Origin: Micropruina sonneratiae | GTDB lineage: Bacteria > Actinomycetota > Actinomycetes > Propionibacteriales > Propionibacteriaceae | Direction of reading: 5' to 3' | Length of the DNA stretch: 64,000 nucleotides | Assembly: GCF_025972045.1 (NCBI RefSeq) | Contig: NZ_JAPDHX010000003.1 | Coordinates: forward strand, 124,001 to 188,000 | Shown: piece by piece, positions 47,283-62,140 of the stretch | Layout: the number at the start of each line of letters is the position of its first letter | How positions within the stretch are numbered: the first letter of the stretch is position 1 | Notes under the pieces: generated by a model | The model's input: only the letters and a program-made list of their open reading frames with translations | The model's database searches: none | Told to the model about the DNA's origin: nothing | Position numbers and translations under genes: made by a program

Positions 47283-47870
47283 ATGGCGAGGGACGACAAG
47301 GTCGCCGCCGTGGCGGAGCTGAAGGATAGCTTCACCAACGCGGCTGCCGCCGTACTGACCGAGTACCGCGGTCTCACCGTGAAGGACCTGCAGGATCTGC
47401 GCAGGTCGCTGGGTGGGAACGCCAGCTACGCCGTCGCGAAGAACACGCTGACGACGATCGCCGCCCGTGAGGCGGGCATCGAGGGACTGGACGCCCAGCT
47501 GTCCGGCCCGACGGCGATCACCTTCATCTCCGGGGACGTCGCCGACGTCGCCAAGGGGTTGCGTGATTTCGCGAAGGCGAACCCGCATCTGGTCATCAAG
47601 GGTGGCGTCATGGACGGTCGTGTCCTGGACGCCGAAGGGGTCAAGAAGCTCGCCGACCTCGAGTCTCGCGAGGTGCTCCTTGCGAAGCTCGCCGGCGCGA
47701 TGAACGGCAACCTGGCGAAGGCCGCGGGCCTGTTCGCCGCCCCGCTCAGCCAGGCCGCTCGCGTCCTGGCCGCGCTCACCGACCAGAAGCAGGCCGGGGA
47801 CGCCCCGGCAACCGATGCAGCGCCCGCTGCGGAGGCCACCGAAGACGCGGCTGACGCTGCATCGAAGTAA
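47283..47870 (+). CDS. rplJ: 50S ribosomal protein L10
   Basis: L10 (195 residues) anchors the L7/L12 stalk. The N-terminal rRNA-binding part ([25 protein letters not shown]) is typical, and the C-terminal helix that holds L7/L12 dimers is followed by an Ala/Asp/Glu-rich tail. The start has GGGAAGGAGACTC before it. Expression is likely controlled by the leader RNA just upstream. Confidence 0.97.
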   Translation: MARDDKVAAVAELKDSFTNAAAAVLTEYRGLTVKDLQDLRRSLGGNASYAVAKNTLTTIAAREAGIEGLDAQLSGPTAITFISGDVADVAKGLRDFAKANPHLVIKGGVMDGRVLDAEGVKKLADLESREVLLAKLAGAMNGNLAKAAGLFAAPLSQAARVLAALTDQKQAGDAPATDAAPAAEATEDAADAASK

Positions 47871-47888
47871 TACGAAAGGAACACCATC

Positions 47889-48287
47889 ATGGCGAAGATC
47901 AGCACCGACGAACTCCTTGACGCCTTCAAGGAGATGACCCTGATCGAGCTCTCCGAGTTCGTGAAGCAGTTCGAGGACACCTTCGGCGTGACCGCCGCGG
48001 CCCCGGTTGCCGCTGCTGCCGCTCCGGCCGCCGCCGCCGGCGGCGAGGGCGGCGAGGCCGCCGCCGAGGAGGAGTCCTCCGAGGTCGACGTCATCCTCGA
48101 GTCCGCGGGTGACAAGAAGATCCAGGTCATCAAGGAGGTGCGCGCGCTCACAAGCCTGGGCCTCAAGGAGGCCAAGGATCTGGTCGAGGCCGCCCCGAAG
48201 CCGGTCCTGGAGAAGGTCGCGCGCGACGCGGCCGCCAAGGCGAAGGAGGCCCTGGAGGCCGCCGGCGCCAGCGTCACCATCAAGTGA
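47889..48287 (+). CDS. rplL: 50S ribosomal protein L7/L12
   Basis: L7/L12 (132 residues) is the multicopy stalk protein that recruits translation factors. The N-terminal dimerisation domain ([21 protein letters not shown]) is followed by an Ala/Gly-rich hinge (residues 38-58) and the C-terminal factor-binding domain ([24 protein letters not shown]). It lies 18 bases after rplJ and shares its transcript. Confidence 0.97.
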   Translation: MAKISTDELLDAFKEMTLIELSEFVKQFEDTFGVTAAAPVAAAAAPAAAAGGEGGEAAAEEESSEVDVILESAGDKKIQVIKEVRALTSLGLKEAKDLVEAAPKPVLEKVARDAAAKAKEALEAAGASVTIK

Positions 48288-48306
48288 GCTGACACCAGCT
48301 ACACCA

Positions 48307-48340
48307 ACGACGGCGGCACCCGAACGGGTGCCGCCGTCGT
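48307..48340 (+). terminator. Terminator after rplL
   Basis: ACGACGGCGGCACCC pairs perfectly (15 bp) with GGGTGCCGCCGTCGT across GAAC. No T run follows. Confidence 0.8.
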
Positions 48341-48426
48341 GCTGTGCCGGGACGCCTTCCGCAACCTGGCCCGGACGTCCCAGTCGGGCGGCGGACGGCT
48401 CACCGTGGCGGTCGGCGAGGGAGATG

Positions 48427-48474
48427 GCACACAGAATCGGCGGCGGAACGCGAGGTTCCGCCGCCGATTGTGCC
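48427..48474. terminator. Strong hairpin after the small secreted peptide gene
   Basis: AATCGGCGGCGGAAC (48435-48449) pairs perfectly with GTTCCGCCGCCGATT (48455-48469), and outer arms GCACA/TGTGC extend the stem past a small bulge. It lies 34 bases beyond the stop of the minus-strand peptide gene and probably terminates it; it could also back up the rplL terminator from the other side. Confidence 0.7.
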
Positions 48475-48507
48475 TACGGGGGTGGGAGGCTGGATCAGGT
48501 GGAAGGA

Positions 48508-48651
48508 TCAGCGGTTGGAGATGATCCTGCTCACAGGCCACTCGCCGAACCCGCCCAATGCCTGGGTCGACTCGTTGGAGGCGACGGGCACGGTCGAGAT
48601 GGCGAGTAGCGCCGCGACGGCCACGAGGGCTTTGCGGAAGGTCTTGTTCAT
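48508..48651 (-). CDS. Small secreted peptide precursor, 47 residues (candidate signalling peptide)
   Basis: A short frame from ATG 48651 has GGGGGAACC as ribosome site and a TTGACA/TAGCGT promoter (18-base spacing) upstream. The product begins MNKTFRK, continues with a hydrophobic stretch (ALVAVAALLAISTVPV) and has a likely signal-peptidase site after PVA, leaving about 23 residues ending EWPVSRIISNR. It is transcribed divergently from an XRE/TPR-like regulator, 106 bases between starts. That pairing resembles signal-peptide genes next to RRNPP receptors in Firmicutes. No homologue was recognised, so the pheromone role is inference; a secreted antimicrobial or envelope peptide is possible. 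Confidence 0.7.
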   Translation of the reverse strand: MNKTFRKALVAVAALLAISTVPVASNESTQALGGFGEWPVSRIISNR

Positions 48652-48685
48652 GGTTCCCCCGGAAGTGTGCTGTATCTGTTGACAA

Positions 48686-48715
48686 ACGCTACTGCAGACT
48701 TGACGGACGTGTCAA
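48686..48715 (-). promoter_or_regulatory. Promoter of the small peptide gene overlapping a palindromic operator
   Basis: On the minus strand TTGACA (48715-48710) and TAGCGT (48691-48686) are 18 bases apart. The -35 box is the first half of the palindrome at 48700-48715, so a protein bound there would control this promoter. Confidence 0.6.
48700..48715. promoter_or_regulatory. Palindromic operator TTGAC-N6-GTCAA, copy 1
   Basis: TTGACGGACGTGTCAA has perfect five-base arms around six bases. It lies between the divergent peptide and regulator genes. A further half-site GTTGACAAA lies at 48678-48686. A near-identical palindrome ends the regulator gene at 50046-50061. Confidence 0.6.
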
Positions 48716-48757
48716 CTAAAGGTCAGACTGGCTGGAAAAGCCCCTAGGAGGTGCGAC

Positions 48758-50065
48758 TTGACCGCTTCGCTGACCCAGGACGGGTTTGGCGCACGGCTTC
48801 GCGCTACCCGGAAAAGGATGGGTCTCTCTCAGACCGAGTTGGGTGGCGACCGGTACAGCGGCAGCTACATCTCGCACCTGGAGAGCGGCCGGCGTGCCGC
48901 CTCAGCCGAGGTCATCGAGTTTCTGGCCATGCGTTTGGGCGTGACGGCTGACGAGCTTGGCATGGAGCCGAGCCTGCCCGAGCCCATTGACAGCCTTGAC
49001 AACAACACCCACGCGCTCGAACACCTGCTCGTCGCCGAGCGGGCCTGGTACGACCGTGACTGGGCCACCGCCGGTGAGCTGGCGACCCGAGCGGCGGCCT
49101 CTGCGCTGCAGGCCGGGCAGCTCGAGCGGCACTGGCAGGCCCTCTACGTTCAGACCCAGGCCGCGCTGGCCGAGGGCGACTACGCCGACGCCATTCATTT
49201 CGCCGAACTGCTGGCGACCCACCAGGTCGCGCTGTCGTCGCCGACCCTGCGGGCCCAGGCGCTGTGCCTGTCCGCCACCGCGCACCGGGTCGGTGACGAA
49301 TTGCCGATGGCGCTGGTGCACGCCGGGCAGGCCGTCGAGTTGTCGACCGATGCGCCCCCGATCGTGCTTGCCGACGCCCTGATGTGCCTTATCAGCACCG
49401 CTTTGGAGGCCGGCCGTCCCACCGCCGAGACCGATCGGTTGTGCCAACGCCTCGAGGACGTCTCGCTGCACGTCGAGTCGGGCCACGCCCGGGGCGTCAT
49501 CTACTGGGCGCTGGGCACGGCGTCCTACAAGTCGGGCAACATCAGCAAGGGTCTGGAACTGCACGACCTGGCGATGGAGCTACTCAGCCCGCGGCGTGAC
49601 CTGCGGTTGTGGCTGCGCCTCAACCGCTCCGCCGCCACCTGTCGCCTGGACGCCGGCATCACCGACGGCGTGAAAGAGATGCTCGACGCGTCGCGTGGCG
49701 GGCTGAACCTGATCGGCAGCGTGTTCGACGTGTTCGAGCTGCGTCACGCGGAGGCCAAGCTGCAGCTTCTCGACGGTCAACCGCAGCGCGCCCACGACCT
49801 GGTGACAGCACTGCTCGCCGACGAGGCGATGCGGCCGGCCGTCATCAGCAACGGCCGCGGCGAGGAACTCCTAGCCGAGATCGAACTCGACCTGGGTCGC
49901 ACCGAGCGGGCCCGCAGCGCCTACGTCCGCGCCGCAGGACTGTATGGCAAGCAGGAACAGTTCCGTCAGGCCAACGAGTGCTGGCAGCGTGCTGCAAACC
50001 TGGAAGCGGCAACGTCCACGATATGGACAGTGTCGCATCCGTTAGTTGACAGGCGTGTCAAGTGA
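48758..50065 (+). CDS. XRE-family transcriptional regulator with TPR-like C-terminal domain
   Basis: This 435-residue protein has an XRE helix-turn-helix at residues 8-66 (LRATRKRMGLSQTELGGD, SYISHLESGRRAAS) and a long all-helical region (about 80-425) with Ala-rich paired helices typical of TPR repeats. That is the domain layout of RRNPP peptide-responsive regulators. The start is TTG at 48758, set by AGGAGG at 48746-48751. It is divergent from a signal-peptide-bearing small peptide gene, with a TTGAC-N6-GTCAA palindrome between them and a second copy forming its last codons. It probably controls both its own region and the peptide gene; peptide binding is not proven. Confidence 0.85.
   Translation: MTASLTQDGFGARLRATRKRMGLSQTELGGDRYSGSYISHLESGRRAASAEVIEFLAMRLGVTADELGMEPSLPEPIDSLDNNTHALEHLLVAERAWYDRDWATAGELATRAAASALQAGQLERHWQALYVQTQAALAEGDYADAIHFAELLATHQVALSSPTLRAQALCLSATAHRVGDELPMALVHAGQAVELSTDAPPIVLADALMCLISTALEAGRPTAETDRLCQRLEDVSLHVESGHARGVIYWALGTASYKSGNISKGLELHDLAMELLSPRRDLRLWLRLNRSAATCRLDAGITDGVKEMLDASRGGLNLIGSVFDVFELRHAEAKLQLLDGQPQRAHDLVTALLADEAMRPAVISNGRGEELLAEIELDLGRTERARSAYVRAAGLYGKQEQFRQANECWQRAANLEAATSTIWTVSHPLVDRRVK
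50046..50061. promoter_or_regulatory. Palindromic operator TTGAC-N6-GTCAA, copy 2, inside the regulator 3' end
   Basis: TTGACAGGCGTGTCAA encodes the last residues of the regulator and matches copy 1 in 14 of 16 positions. A TTGACA box follows at 50074-50079. It may control transcription of the structured region downstream or feed back on the regulator. Confidence 0.55.
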
Positions 50066-50216
50066 TGGTGTGATTGACACATCGACGGCACAACCCCCCG
50101 ATAGCGTCGTTGATGGGCACTGCTGATCGGTGTTCGCCTTGTGAGTTTCCTCCCGTTGCCCGAGGCGAACACCGATTCAGTGATTACAGGGGCTGCTCCC
50201 CCAGAGCGGCCCCTTT
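50066..50216 (+). ncRNA. Candidate structured RNA or 3' UTR with two hairpins
   Basis: After the regulator stop there is no convincing gene for 508 bases. Within the first 151, ATCGGTGTTCGCCT (50126-50139) pairs perfectly over 14 bp with AGGCGAACACCGAT (50163-50176). An 11-bp hairpin (50188-50214, AGGGGCTGCTC with GAGCGGCCCCT) followed by TTT looks like an intrinsic terminator. TTGACA at 50074 with TAGCGT at 50102 repeats the boxes of the peptide promoter but with 22-base spacing. The stretch may be a small RNA controlled by the upstream palindrome, or just the regulator's 3' end. Confidence 0.4.
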
Positions 50217-50444
50217 GCCGTGTCCGGGCCCCCGTCGTCACCGCGGGGTCGCAGTCGTCATTGGTCATATCCAACTCCTGGTCAATGGTCAGTCGCCGCA
50301 CGGTCGGCTCGGTGGGGCCTGCGCAGTACCTCCACCGACTCGATGCAGGTGCAGTAGGCTGCGATCGTCGGCTCACCGTTGCGCCGGCGCGAACAACCGC
50401 CAAGCATCAGCCCCACGGGGGCTGTCTCGACAGCACCGGCCGAG
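50217..50444. other. Non-coding gap before the rpoB promoter
   Basis: I see no supported gene, repeat or RNA here. Frames on both strands exist but lack coding character. A minus-strand ATG at 50268 with AGGAG upstream opens a 100-codon frame that runs antisense into the regulator gene; I do not accept it as a gene. Confidence 0.5.
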
Positions 50445-50473
50445 TTGAAGACTTGTAGCCGGTGTACTATAGT
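50445..50473 (+). promoter_or_regulatory. Promoter of rpoBC
   Basis: TTGAAG at 50445-50450 and TATAGT at 50468-50473 are 17 bases apart, the best promoter match in the gap. It gives a leader of about 95 bases before rpoB. Confidence 0.65.
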
Positions 50474-50573
50474 GCTTGTTTGCCCATCGCTCACCCACGA
50501 CCCGTGATTTGACGCGGGCCGTTTCGCGTGCAAAGAACCGGCTGACGCCGGGTTTCTTGGAAGGACCATCACC

Positions 50574-54047
<3,474 letters not shown>

Positions 54048-54105
54048 GTTCACAGCTCAGTCGCAACAACTCAGATCAGTTTTCGAAAGAAGAGAGAAAA
54101 CACAC

Positions 54106-57987
<3,882 letters not shown>

Positions 57988-57999
57988 GCTGACCGCTGA

Positions 58000-58033
58000 C
58001 GAACGGCCTCGGGGGATTCCCCGGGGCCGTTCG
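58000..58033 (+). terminator. Terminator after rpoC
   Basis: CGAACGGCCTCGGGG pairs with CCCCGGGGCCGTTCG over 15 bp (one T-G wobble) around a four-base loop, 13 bases after the rpoC stop. No T run. Confidence 0.85.
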
Positions 58034-58115
58034 GCATGCCAGGCGGGTGCGCCGCGACCCGCGGGTCCTCCGCTGGCTGTGCGGCGGTCGGTGACCCCGG
58101 TGACGACGTCTGACC

Positions 58116-58121
58116 TAGGGT
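58116..58121 (+). promoter_or_regulatory. -10 box TAGGGT of rpiB (leaderless)
   Basis: TAGGGT ends six bases before the ATG at 58128. Confidence 0.5.
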
Positions 58122-58127
58122 GGGGCC

Positions 58128-58616
58128 ATGCGCATCGTTGCTCACAGTGATCACGCCGGGGTGGCTCTCCGGCTCGAGATGGTCGAACAAGCCCGCGAAC
58201 TCGGTCACGAGGTGGACGACCTTGGCCCCGCGGTGGGCGAGAAGGTCGACTACCCCTACGCCGGCGCGGTCGTCGGCCACAAGGTGTCGGCGGGGGAGTA
58301 CGACCTCGGCATCCTGGTCTGCGGCACCGGCGTGGGCATTTCGATGGCGGCCAACAAGATTCCCGGCGCCCGCGCCGTGGTGTGTTCCGAGCCGTACACG
58401 GCCCGGCTGTCGCGACAGCACAACGCGTCCAACATCGTGGCGGTCGGCGAGCGGGTGGTCGGGCCCGGTGAGGCGCGGATGATCGTCGAGGCCTTCCTGA
58501 CCACCGAGCCCGCCGGCGGCCGGCACGCGCAGCGGGTCGAGATGCTCAAGGCGCTCGACAACCAGAACCTGGCGCTGGAGGACCTGCGCAGGATGGGTCC
58601 CGCCTGCACCGGCTGA
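58128..58616 (+). CDS. rpiB: Ribose-5-phosphate isomerase B
   Basis: This 162-residue RpiB/LacAB-family sugar isomerase interconverts ribulose 5-phosphate and ribose 5-phosphate in the pentose phosphate pathway. It starts RIVAHSDHAGVALR with the conserved DH, and has the active-site segment ILVCGTGVGISMAANKIPGARAVV with its Cys, and RQHNASNIVAVGERVV. The conserved length and Cys favour RpiB over a LacA/B role. The -10 box TAGGGT six bases upstream implies a leaderless mRNA. It stands alone, and palindromic repeats follow. Confidence 0.92.
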   Translation: MRIVAHSDHAGVALRLEMVEQARELGHEVDDLGPAVGEKVDYPYAGAVVGHKVSAGEYDLGILVCGTGVGISMAANKIPGARAVVCSEPYTARLSRQHNASNIVAVGERVVGPGEARMIVEAFLTTEPAGGRHAQRVEMLKALDNQNLALEDLRRMGPACTG

Positions 58617-58682
58617 TCGGGCGCTGGGCGAGCTCGTCGAGCCCATCGCCTGAGCCCGACAGCTTCGATCCGGGCAAGTCTC

Positions 58683-58757
58683 CGTCATCCCGGGCTTGCC
58701 CCGGGATCTACGAGTGGTGGGGTGCGGTCGCAGATCCCGGCGTCCGCCGGGATGACG
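58683..58757. repeat. Paired GTCATCCCGGG repeats, copy 4
   Basis: CGTCATCCCGGGCTTGCCCC with GGGATCT (58683-58709) is followed by an inverted unit AGATCCCGGCGTCCGCCGGG with ATGACG (58732-58757). Together they form a long inverted pair between rpiB and the mod operon. The first unit is nearly identical to the element at 2894. Confidence 0.75.
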
Positions 58758-58809
58758 GGTCGGTGGGTTCGCGGGGCCCTGGCGGTGACCGCGCCTGAGC
58801 GGTGAATGC

Positions 58810-58856
58810 ATCCGCAGTTGCGGTGATACAGTCCCGCGCATGACGCAACTGCGGAT
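58810..58856. promoter_or_regulatory. 13-bp perfect inverted repeat over the modE-like promoter and start codon
   Basis: ATCCGCAGTTGCG (58810-58822) and CGCAACTGCGGAT (58844-58856) are exact reverse complements, 21 bases apart. Between them lie the -10 box TACAGT (58827-58832) and the ATG (58840). This suits autoregulation by the encoded helix-turn-helix protein, or an RNA hairpin hiding the start. Confidence 0.65.
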
Positions 58857-59244
58857 CCGCGAGGCGGCTGTGCTGCTGGGCGTGAGTGATGACACAGTCC
58901 GCCGATGGGCCGAGGCCGGACGCCTCGCCACGAGTCAGGACGCCGCCGGCCGGCAGGTGGTCGAGGGTGCCGACCTGGTGGCTCTCGCACAGGACCTTGC
59001 CGCCGGCCGCACCGATGCGCTGGACGGCGCAGCCGGCGTCCGCTCGGCGCGCAACCACTTCACCGGGCTGGTCACCCGGGTGGTGTCGGACGCCGTGATG
59101 TCGCAGGTCGACCTGCAGTGCGGGCCGTTCCGGGTGGTGTCGCTGATCTCGACCGAGGCCGTCCAGGATCTGGGCCTCGAGGTCGGATCGCTGGCCACGG
59201 CAGTGGTGAAGGCCACCAACGTCACAATCGAGACCGCGCGATGA
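58840..59244 (+). CDS. ModE-like regulator: helix-turn-helix plus TOBE molybdate-binding domain
   Basis: This 134-residue protein joins an N-terminal MerR/excisionase-type helix-turn-helix (residues 4-50, IREAAVLLGVSDDTVRRWAEAGRL) to a C-terminal TOBE/molbindin domain (about 67-132). TOBE domains bind molybdate or tungstate oxyanions, so it probably senses molybdate and represses the mod genes that follow. The ATG is seven bases after TACAGT, giving a leaderless start, and a 13-bp inverted repeat brackets that promoter. The stop overlaps modA by four bases. It could also be a molybdate storage protein, but the DNA-binding part argues for regulation. Confidence 0.85.
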   Translation: MTQLRIREAAVLLGVSDDTVRRWAEAGRLATSQDAAGRQVVEGADLVALAQDLAAGRTDALDGAAGVRSARNHFTGLVTRVVSDAVMSQVDLQCGPFRVVSLISTEAVQDLGLEVGSLATAVVKATNVTIETAR

Positions 59245-59987
59245 GGCGGCTGCGCCTCGCCCTGGCGGCGCTGGTGGTCGGCGCTTTGGTGCTGGCCGGC
59301 TGCACCGGGACCTCCGAGCGACGGCTGACCGTCTTCGCCGCGGCGTCCCTCACCAAGGTCTTCACGGCGTTCGGCGACCAGTTCGAGTCGGACCACCCCG
59401 GCGTCACGGTGGCGTTCACCTTCGACGGCTCCTCGGGGCTGGTCGACCAGCTCAGGGGCGGAGCCAAGGCGGACGTGTTCGCGTCCGCCGACGAGGCAAA
59501 CATGACCAAGGCGGTGGATGCCGGCCGGACCGCCGGCGAGCCGGAGGTGTTCGCACGCAACGTGCTCACCCTGGTGGTGCCGCCTGGCAACCCCGGCGAG
59601 GTCACCGGCCTGGACGACTCGCTGAACGGGCGCAAGCTCGTCGTGTGCGCCGCCCAGGTGCCCTGCGGCGCGGCCACGAGCGCCCTCGCCGAGAAGCTCG
59701 GCGTGAGGCTGAAGCCGGTCTCGGAGGAGTCCAAGGTGACCGACGCGCTCGGCAAGGTCACCGCGGGCGAAGCCGACGCCGGCATCGTCTACGTGACCGA
59801 CGCCGCCGGAGCGGGCGACGCCGTGGAGAGCATCGAGATTCCCGGAGCCGACCAGGTGGTGAACAACTACCCGATCGTGCAGGTGGAAGGAGCACCCGAG
59901 CCGCAACTTGCCGCCGACTTCATCGCCCTCGTCCGCTCCGAACAGGGCCGGACGGTATTGACCGGGGCGGGCTTCCGGACGCCGTGA
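59241..59987 (+). CDS. modA: Molybdate ABC transporter substrate-binding lipoprotein
   Basis: ModA (248 residues) is the extracytoplasmic molybdate-binding protein. A lipoprotein signal ends in LVLAGC with Cys21 as the lipid-attachment site. The oxyanion-binding segments TVFAAASLTKVF and FTFDGSSGLVDQLRGGAKADVFASAD are typical. It would be tethered to the outer face of the membrane and hand molybdate to ModB. The start overlaps the regulator stop, and the stop overlaps modB. Confidence 0.92.
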   Translation: MRRLRLALAALVVGALVLAGCTGTSERRLTVFAAASLTKVFTAFGDQFESDHPGVTVAFTFDGSSGLVDQLRGGAKADVFASADEANMTKAVDAGRTAGEPEVFARNVLTLVVPPGNPGEVTGLDDSLNGRKLVVCAAQVPCGAATSALAEKLGVRLKPVSEESKVTDALGKVTAGEADAGIVYVTDAAGAGDAVESIEIPGADQVVNNYPIVQVEGAPEPQLAADFIALVRSEQGRTVLTGAGFRTP

Positions 59988-60814
59988 CCCGCACCGTGCC
60001 GGGCTGGGTGGCGGCGCTGGCGAGCGTCGGCGCCCTGCTGATCGGACTGCCGTTGATCGGCCTGCTGCTGCGGGTGCCCTGGGTCAGGGTGCCCGCGCTG
60101 CTGACCGAACCAGCCGCGCGGGATGCGCTGTGGCTGAGCCTGCGTACGTGCCTGGCCAGCACGGTCCTGAGCGTGCTGCTCGGCCTGCCGCTGGCATTGG
60201 TTCTGGCCCGGCTGCGAGGGCCGTGGGCCGCGCTGGGCCGGGTGGTGGCGACGGTCCCGATGGTGCTGCCGCCCGTGGTGGGCGGCCTGGCTCTGCTCGT
60301 CACGCTCGGACGCCGGGGCCCGGTCGGCCGGCTGCTCAGCCTGGGTGGGGTCGAGATCGGCTTCACCACCGCCGCGGTGGTGATCGCGCAGGCGTTCGTG
60401 GCGATGCCGTTCCTGGTGGTCGCGGTCGAGGGGGCGCTGCGCAGCCTGGACGCCGACGCCGAGCTGATGGCGGCCACGCTCGGTGCCGGGCCCAGCCGGG
60501 TGCTGTGGCGGATCACGCTGCCCTCGCTGCTGCCGGCGATCGTGTCCGGGACGAGCCTCGCCGCGGCACGTTCGCTCGGCGAGTTCGGGGCCACCGTGAC
60601 GTTCGCCGGGTCGCTGCAGGGCGTCACCCGCACCCTGCCGCTGGAGATCTACCTGCAGCGCGAGGTCGACACCGACACCGCACTCGCGCTGGCCGCTGTG
60701 CTGTTGGTGCTGGCCGCGTTGCTGGTACTCGGCACGGGACTGCTCGGACGCCGACGCCCGGCCCGGGTCAGGGCGACCGCGAGCGCCGCCACGACGCCCG
60801 GGGGTGCGGGGTGA
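59984..60814 (+). CDS. modB: Molybdate ABC transporter permease
   Basis: ModB (276 residues) has six to seven hydrophobic helices and the permease EAA-type loop (ELMAATLGAGPSRVLWRITLPSLLPAIVSG) that contacts the ATPase, followed by LGEFGATVTFAGS. The GTG start at 59984 overlaps the modA stop. It should form a homodimeric channel with ModC. Confidence 0.93.
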   Translation: MTRTVPGWVAALASVGALLIGLPLIGLLLRVPWVRVPALLTEPAARDALWLSLRTCLASTVLSVLLGLPLALVLARLRGPWAALGRVVATVPMVLPPVVGGLALLVTLGRRGPVGRLLSLGGVEIGFTTAAVVIAQAFVAMPFLVVAVEGALRSLDADAELMAATLGAGPSRVLWRITLPSLLPAIVSGTSLAAARSLGEFGATVTFAGSLQGVTRTLPLEIYLQREVDTDTALALAAVLLVLAALLVLGTGLLGRRRPARVRATASAATTPGGAG

Positions 60815-61869
60815 CCGGCCTGCTGATCGACATCGACCTGCCCGGCCGGGGCGTCCGGATCGAGCTTGCGGTGCCGGCCGGCCAGACCTGTGCGCTGATC
60901 GGTCCCAACGGTGCGGGCAAGTCGTCGGTGCTGGAGGCGGTGATCGGGGTGCTGCCGCCGGCGTCCGGCCGGATCGAGCTGGCCGGGCGCGCCCTGGACG
61001 CCCCGGGGGTGCGGGTGCCGGTGCACCGGCGACGGATCGGCTGGCTGGCGCAGCGTCCGCTGCTGTTCGAGCACATGGACGTCGCCGCGAACGTCGCCTT
61101 CGGGTCGCAGGGCCACGGCCGGGGCCGCGCCGCGGCGCGGCGGCGGGCGGCGTCCGAACTGGAACGCGTCGGGGCTGCTGAGCTGGCCGACCGGTTGCCC
61201 TGGCAACTGTCCGGGGGGCAGGCGCAACGGGTCGCGATCGCCCGGGCGCTGGCGTCCGACCCCGGGGCGTTGTTGCTCGACGAGCCGCTCGCCACGATCG
61301 ACGTGCAGGGCGCGGCGGAGATCCGCCAGGTGCTCGCTGAGCGCCTGCAGCAGGCCGGGCGGCCCGCGCTGCTGGTCACCCATGACCTGGTCGACCTGTG
61401 GCGACTGGCCGACCGGGTGGTGGTGCTCGAGCGGGGCCGGGTGGTCGCCGACGGCGCGGTCGCCGACGTGCTGCGCCGGCCGCGGCACCAGTTCCTGGCC
61501 AGCCTGGGCGGCCGCAACCTGCTGGCCGGCCGGGCCGTTGACGCCGAGGCGTTGCGGGCCGGGGACCTGGTGGTGCAGGGACTGGCGGCCGCCCCGCTTC
61601 GCGTGGGGACGGCCACCCTCGGCCTGATCGATCCGGCGGCGATCGCGGTGCACCTGCGGCATCCCGAGGGCAGCCCGCGCAACGTGTGGCCGGCTGTGGT
61701 GCGGGTGGTCGAGCGGCGCGGCGACGGCGTCCGGCTCGGCTGCCTCGCCGGCGGGCAGACGCTGGCCGTCGACCTCACCCTGGCCGCGGTCGCCGAGCTC
61801 GGCCTGGTACCAGGCCTGGAGGTCTTTCTGTCGGTCAAGGCCAGCCAGGTGCAGCTGTACCCGCGCTGA
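60811..61869 (+). CDS. modC: Molybdate ABC transporter ATP-binding protein
   Basis: ModC (352 residues) is the ATPase. Walker A is GPNGAGKSS near residue 35, the signature is QLSGGQAQRVAIARALA near residue 133, and Walker B is ALLLDEPLATID; the switch His is in LLVTHDL. A C-terminal TOBE domain (about residues 290-350) can bind molybdate and inhibit transport. The GTG start overlaps the modB stop. Apparent specificity for molybdate follows from the operon. Confidence 0.93.
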   Translation: MTGLLIDIDLPGRGVRIELAVPAGQTCALIGPNGAGKSSVLEAVIGVLPPASGRIELAGRALDAPGVRVPVHRRRIGWLAQRPLLFEHMDVAANVAFGSQGHGRGRAAARRRAASELERVGAAELADRLPWQLSGGQAQRVAIARALASDPGALLLDEPLATIDVQGAAEIRQVLAERLQQAGRPALLVTHDLVDLWRLADRVVVLERGRVVADGAVADVLRRPRHQFLASLGGRNLLAGRAVDAEALRAGDLVVQGLAAAPLRVGTATLGLIDPAAIAVHLRHPEGSPRNVWPAVVRVVERRGDGVRLGCLAGGQTLAVDLTLAAVAELGLVPGLEVFLSVKASQVQLYPR

Positions 61870-61976
61870 CCGCAGCGGGGGAGGGCGGGCGGACGGGCCT
61901 GCCGGGCTGGTCGAGCAGCGGCGGGCACGGCTGAGGGGACGCTCCGCACGGTCGCTGCCTACCGGAACCCCTCTTT

Positions 61977-62005
61977 TTGCGATCCTGCGGGCCAAACGGT
62001 AATCT
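61977..62005 (+). promoter_or_regulatory. Promoter of the rpsL-rpsG-fusA operon
   Basis: TTGCGA at 61977-61982 and TAATCT at 62000-62005 are 17 bases apart. They leave a leader of about 130 bases before rpsL, in which I recognised no known leader RNA. Confidence 0.6.
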
Positions 62006-62140
62006 TGGTGGTTGTGTTCGGGCGACCGGACCATCGTGTGTGCCCGCCGCGACGATTACGTCAGCGACGACGCGACACCCCACAGCGAATCACGTTCGCG
62101 AGAACGTGCCTCCAACCACGACGGAAAGTGATACCAGCCG

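Noticed and set aside
49966-50268. Minus-strand 100-codon frame with AGGAG before its ATG, downstream of the XRE regulator
   Set aside because: It runs antisense through 100 bases of the regulator gene and through both hairpins, has a His/Arg/Cys-rich composition unlike its neighbours, and matches no family I know.
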